The notes under the pieces were generated by a model, which ran no database searches, was not told the origin of the DNA, and worked only from the letters and a program-made list of their open reading frames with translations. From Woeseia sp034521225 (lineage in GTDB: Bacteria; Pseudomonadota; Gammaproteobacteria; Steroidobacterales; Woeseiaceae), in NCBI GenBank assembly GCA_034521225.1, contig JAXHMR010000029.1:124001-188000 (forward strand): 64,000 bases of DNA, written 5' to 3'. The translations under genes and the position numbers were made by a program. Below, one piece after another: positions 60,395 through 64,000 of this stretch (position 1 is the first letter of the stretch; every line of letters begins with the position of its first letter).

Positions 60395-61640
60395 ATGAGA
60401 TTACTGCTTGGTCTCGCGACACTGACGTTGCTGATGATGAGCGCACAGGCACTGGCCGATGCTGAACCGGGCCAGGGATACTTTTCGCCGCTCGTGATTT
60501 TTATCGACGACGACCCGCAGCGCGGTGTCGACGACGATTTCGGCGCTCAGCTCGGGTTTGGCGCCGCGCTGCATCGCAACTGGAACCTGGAGGCGTTTGC
60601 ACAGGCGGCCAGCCTCGATGGTCCGATGGAACAGGATCAGTTCGGTGTGGGCGTGGACCTGCAACTGGTCATGAACCGGGAGGGACGCTTCAGTCCTTAT
60701 TTATTTGCCGGCATGGGTTACATGGAAACCGACCTGGCCGGATTGCCCAAGGAAGACGGCGGCATGTATTCGGCGGGCGCCGGATTCCTGGCTGACATTT
60801 TCGGCTCCAGCGACGTTGCGTTGCGAGCCGAGTACCGCATCGCGTTGAGATGATGTCCTGTCGCCGTCGCTTGGCGATAACGTGTCCGGCCTTGGGTTGC
60901 AGATCCCGTTCGGTGAGCAGCGGACCCGCTTTGTCGATAGCGACAATGACGGTGTCGAAGACGCGATGGACCGCTGTGCGAACACGCCGATTGGTACGCC
61001 AGTCGATGAGTACGGCTGTGAACTCGACAGTGACCGTGACGGCATTGCCGATTCGCTCGATGAATGTCCGAATACCCGAGGCGGTGCGCGAGTCAACGCG
61101 CGCGGCTGTGAGCTCGACGGCGATGGCGACGGCGTACCGGACGACATGGACAACTGCCCGGGCACGGTGCGCGGCGCCGAGGTCGATGCGAGTGGCTGCG
61201 AACTGGACAGCGACGGCGATGGCGTCGTCGATCGCCTGGACCGCTGCCCGAATACCACTGCGGGCGTGCAGGTTGACGTAGCCGGTTGTGAGATCAAGGA
61301 AGAAATCCGCCTGCAGGGCGTCAATTTCGAGTCCAACTCGGATCGCTTGCTGGGCGGCGCCGAGCAGGTGCTGGACGATGCGGCTGCGACGCTGGTCAAG
61401 AACCCGACAATCAATGTCGAGGTGGCCGGCCATACCGACAGCGACGGCGCGGCTGCCTACAACGAGAGCCTGTCGGAACGCCGCGCCAGGACGGTGCGCG
61501 ATTATCTCGCGTCGCGCGGTGTCGACATGAACCGCATGACGGTGCGTGGCTACGGGGAAGCACAGCCCATTGCCGACAACAACACGGCTGCCGGCAAGGC
61601 GCAGAACCGCCGCGTCGTGCTTCGGATTACGAGCCGCTGA
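60395..61640 (+). CDS. OmpA-family protein with TSP3-like calcium repeats, frameshifted
   Basis: Outer-membrane protein of about 415 aa. ATG 60395 follows a GGAG ribosome-binding site and a signal peptide (MRLLLGLATLTLLMMSAQALA). Residues about 25-170 form a small beta-barrel (DFGAQLGFGAALHRNWNLEA). Next come four thrombospondin-type-3-like acidic repeats (DSDNDGVEDAMDRCANTPIG, DSDRDGIADSLDECPNTRGG and two more) likely to bind calcium. The C-terminal OmpA peptidoglycan-binding domain has GVNFESNSDRLLGGAEQVLD and VEVAGHTDSDGAAAYNESLS, RAR and NRRV. One break near 60845 separates barrel and repeats. Confidence 0.92.
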
Positions 61641-61741
61641 CGGATGCGGCATCGGGCCGGCCCGGGTGCGGCATCACGCCGCACGGTAACACCGGTTGCC
61701 ATTCACGGTGCGGGCAGCGGGGCCAGGCCACTGCGCGGCTA

Positions 61742-62803
61742 ATGACGACGCGGCGTGAGGCCATCGGCCTGATGGCCGCCATGGCGGCGGTGCCGGAATT
61801 TTCCCGTGCGGCGGCCGACGATGTCTACGACCATGCGCTCGTCATCGATGCGCTGTCCTTTGGCCGCGACTGGGGTGACGCCGAATTCGCGGCCCTCAAA
61901 CAGGCGCGTTACTCCGGGATCATCGAGAGCCTCTCGCGGCGCAACCTGCAAACGGCTATCGACGAACTCGTTGCGTGGCGGGCCCGTGCAAAAGAGCATG
62001 CCGGCTGCCTGCTGATTGCCCTGTCAGCAGCTGATTTCGAACGCGCACAGGCGGATCGCAAGACTGCCGTCCTGATGAACTTCCAGGATTCGACGATGCT
62101 CGAGGGCGATCTCGACAACATCGACGCGCTCTACGCGTTGGGAATGCGCAGTTTCCAGCTGACGTACAACTACCGGAACCTTGTCGGTGACGGTTGCCTC
62201 GAGCGTACCAACGCCGGATTGTCCGAATTCGGCATCGAGGTTGTCGCCCGCATGAACGCCATCGGCATCATGATTGACCTGTCGCACTGCGGCCGGCAAA
62301 CAACGCTGGACGGAATAGCCTTTTCCGGCAAGCCGGTCGCTATCACGCACACGATGTGCGAGGCGCTGCGTAACAATCATCCACGTGCAAAAACGGATGA
62401 ACAGTTACGCGCATGTGCCGATAAGGGCGGCGTGACAGGTATCGCGGCGCTGGGCTACTTTATCGGCGGTGATCCCGGTGGCGATACGACCATAGAGCAC
62501 TATGCCGATCACATCGAGCACGCCGTATCGGTAGCGGGTGTCGAGCACGTTGCGCTGTCGACCGACTTCCCGCCGCAGGGTATCGCGCCCTGGGCGACGC
62601 GGGAAAACTGGTACGAACCCCGGCTCGAATCCTTCAAGCCGAGTTACGAGGTGCGCTGGCCGCCCTGGATCCCGGAACTCGATACACCGGATCGTTTTCG
62701 CAACGTTGCGCGCGTGCTGGAGCATCGCGGCTGGCGTGACGGCGATCTCGAGAAACTGCTCGGGCGGAACTGGCTTCGGTTGTTTCGCGACACGATCGGC
62801 TAG
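61742..62803 (+). CDS. Membrane-dipeptidase (M19)-like protein with altered metal site
   Basis: Intact 353-aa protein of the M19 renal-dipeptidase family. An RR motif (MTTRREAIGLMAAMAAVPEF) suggests Tat export. H182 (IDLSHCG), H203 (ITHTMCEALRNNHPRAKTDE) and D in ALSTDFPPQG correspond to conserved positions, and LLGRNWLRLFRD is the family C-terminus. The N-terminal HxD metal motif is replaced by VIDALSF (about residues 34-40), and the bridging Glu seems replaced in LMNFQDST (112-118). It may therefore bind one metal or none. Its stop directly abuts repeat cluster 14. Confidence 0.82.
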   Translation: MTTRREAIGLMAAMAAVPEFSRAAADDVYDHALVIDALSFGRDWGDAEFAALKQARYSGIIESLSRRNLQTAIDELVAWRARAKEHAGCLLIALSAADFERAQADRKTAVLMNFQDSTMLEGDLDNIDALYALGMRSFQLTYNYRNLVGDGCLERTNAGLSEFGIEVVARMNAIGIMIDLSHCGRQTTLDGIAFSGKPVAITHTMCEALRNNHPRAKTDEQLRACADKGGVTGIAALGYFIGGDPGGDTTIEHYADHIEHAVSVAGVEHVALSTDFPPQGIAPWATRENWYEPRLESFKPSYEVRWPPWIPELDTPDRFRNVARVLEHRGWRDGDLEKLLGRNWLRLFRDTIG

Positions 62804-62948
62804 TCGTCGCGAGGAGCGCAGCGACGTGGCGATCTCGCACAGATTGGCAGAGGCGGTGTCGGTGCGAGGTCGCCACGGCGGCTGCGCCGCCTCGCGACGA
62901 CGGGCGGGCCGAGATCGCCACGGATTCGCCGCCGCCTCGCAATGACGG
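62804..62948. repeat. REP-like palindromic repeat cluster 14
   Basis: Left arm CGTCGCGAGGAGCGCAGC with GTGGCGATCTC, loop containing TTGGCAGAG, right arm GAGGTCGCCACGGCGGCTGC ending CTCGCGACGACGG, then a second right arm. It fills the space between the M19-like gene and the convergent ttcA gene. Confidence 0.88.
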
Positions 62949-62981
62949 GGACATTATCGTTGCTGCGGTATGCTCAGCACC

Positions 62982-63833
62982 TCAGCGCATCGGTATGACG
63001 TTGCAAGGCTCCGGCGGGTCGAAGGCGGTATCCAGTTCATCGAGTTCACCAGCGCGTGCGATATCCAGCCCGGCAAAGTCGTAGAGATCCGTGTCCAGCA
63101 AGTGACTCCTGGTCACACGCTGCAGTGATTTGAAAATGCTGACAACGCGATTCGGTGACTCGCGTTCCCAATCCGCCAGCATTTTCTTGATGCGTACCCG
63201 TTCCAGGTTGGGCTGTGAACCGCACAACGTGCAGGGGATGATCGGGAAGTCACGGTGCTTTGCGTAGCGTGCGATTTCCTTTTCACGGCAGTACACCAGC
63301 GGCCGGATGACAATATTGCGGCGATCGTCGCTGATCAGCTTTGGCGGCATCGTCTTGAGCCGCGAGCCATGGAACATGTTCAGGAACAGCGTCTCGACCA
63401 GGTCGTCCATATGGTGCCCGAGTGCAATCTTCGTCGCGCCGAGCTCCTCTGCTGTGCCGTAAAGCGTACCGCGGCGAAGTCTGGAACACAGCCCGCACAT
63501 AGTCTTGCCTTCCGGGATGCGGTCCTTGACGATGCGGTAGGTGTCTTTTTCGACAATACGGTACTCGACACCCAGCTCACCAAGATACGCGGGCAGGATA
63601 TGCTCCGGAAAACCCGGCTGCTTCTGGTCAAGGTTGACGGCGACGAGTTCGAAGCGAACTGGTGCGCTGCGCCTGAGCCCCAGCAGCATGTCGAGCATTG
63701 TGTACGAGTCCTTGCCGCCCGATACGCACACCATAACCCGGTCGCCATCCTCGATCATTTGGTAGTCGGAAATGGCTTCGCCGGTCTTGCGCCGCAGCCG
63801 CTTTTGCAGGCGATTGAAGTGATCAGTTTTCAT
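62982..63833 (-). CDS. ttcA: tRNA 2-thiocytidine biosynthesis protein TtcA
   Basis: ATP-dependent enzyme that thiolates cytidine 32 of certain tRNAs, using an iron-sulfur cluster. Intact, 283 aa. The PP-loop SGGKDS is at residues 38-43, the cluster cysteines C113/C116 are in TMCGLCSR, and the third is in IIPCTLCGSQPN near residue 200. GHHMDDLVETLFLNMF is another conserved stretch. The start ATG 63833 lies just after repeat cluster 15. No operon partner is visible; ttcA is usually monocistronic. Confidence 0.95.
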   Translation of the reverse strand: MKTDHFNRLQKRLRRKTGEAISDYQMIEDGDRVMVCVSGGKDSYTMLDMLLGLRRSAPVRFELVAVNLDQKQPGFPEHILPAYLGELGVEYRIVEKDTYRIVKDRIPEGKTMCGLCSRLRRGTLYGTAEELGATKIALGHHMDDLVETLFLNMFHGSRLKTMPPKLISDDRRNIVIRPLVYCREKEIARYAKHRDFPIIPCTLCGSQPNLERVRIKKMLADWERESPNRVVSIFKSLQRVTRSHLLDTDLYDFAGLDIARAGELDELDTAFDPPEPCNVIPMR

Positions 63834-63871
63834 GCGGGAGAGTGTACGTCAATTGACGCGGCCGAATCCCG

Positions 63872-64000
63872 TCGTCATCGCGAGGAGCGTAGCGACGTGG
63901 CGATCTCGTAACGACACTCCCTCTGCCAGGTTCACGAAATTGCCACGCCCTGCGGGCTCGCAACGACGGATTGCCGCGGCCGCCTCCGGCGGCCTCGCAA
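63872..64000. repeat. REP-like repeat cluster 15, running past the right edge
   Basis: Left arm CGTCATCGCGAGGAGCGTAG with GTGGCGATCTCG, loop with CTCTGCCAGG, right arm GAAATTGCCACGCCCTGCGG ending GGCTCGCAACGACGG, then another right arm of the GCCGCCTCCGGCGGCC variant cut by the window end. Confidence 0.88.

Noticed and set aside
60690..61652. 320-residue minus-strand frame opposite the OmpA gene
   Set aside because: Its repetitive sequence mirrors the TSP3-like repeats of the real plus-strand gene.
1..64000. tRNA or rRNA genes
   Set aside because: No sequence with a tRNA-like T-arm plus acceptor stem, and no rRNA-like stretch, was recognised on reading; a covariance-model scan would be needed to exclude them.

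Overview
The window looks like a chromosomal segment of a high-GC gammaproteobacterium, probably marine and Woeseiaceae/Chromatiales-like (an inference from gene content: TonB receptors, a GbdR-type regulator beside sarcosine oxidase, an agmatine route to putrescine, TtcA, and a TMEM64-reductase fusion). No rRNA, tRNA, transposase or CRISPR array was seen. Many recognisable genes are broken by single-base insertions or deletions while the conserved protein continues in another frame, and several genes carry compensating pairs of indels. This suggests an unpolished long-read or draft assembly more than mass pseudogenisation. Frame-shifted genes are therefore given as one reconstructed feature each, with approximate breakpoints.

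Layout. 0-5.5 kb: soxBDA (minus strand, soxA cut by the left edge) divergent from two AraC/GlxA-type regulators. 5.8-15.2 kb: a C69-like peptidase, two tandem amidohydrolases, a DUF486 membrane protein, a fasciclin protein, a BaiN/HI0933 flavoprotein, NnrU and a photolyase. 15.4-31.5 kb: a repeat-free stretch rich in tailoring enzymes: TPR-sulfotransferase, TonB receptor, TPR-2OG oxygenase, second TPR-sulfotransferase, methyltransferase, small secreted protein, carbamoyltransferase, SEC-C/prolyl-hydroxylase protein, flavin-dependent halogenase and a TetR regulator. 31.6-39.4 kb: fatty acid hydroxylase, TMEM64-disulfide reductase fusion and the ynjBCDF transporter/phosphatidyltransferase operon. 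39.7-43.8 kb: an Oar-like TonB receptor and a secreted protein. 44-49.2 kb: speA, aguB, aguA and a deoxyhypusine-synthase-like gene. 49.5-64 kb: MFS transporters, amidohydrolase, CocE hydrolase, carotenoid-desaturase-like flavoprotein, Rieske oxygenase, lipoprotein, OmpA protein, M19 dipeptidase-like protein and ttcA.

How the genes fit together. The sox genes and adjacent regulators form a sarcosine/glycine-betaine demethylation module; a GbcA-like Rieske oxygenase lies 55 kb away. SpeA, AguA and AguB convert arginine through agmatine and N-carbamoylputrescine to putrescine, and the DHS-like enzyme is placed to use putrescine. Several secreted hydrolases next to transporters suggest peptide scavenging. 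The 15-31 kb stretch holds the chemistry to sulfate, hydroxylate, methylate, carbamoylate and halogenate a product, without any recognised synthase, and is the best candidate here for an undescribed system. Elsewhere the intergenic spaces are packed with one REP-like palindromic repeat family (15 clusters), which also supplies some gene ends and at least one gene start.
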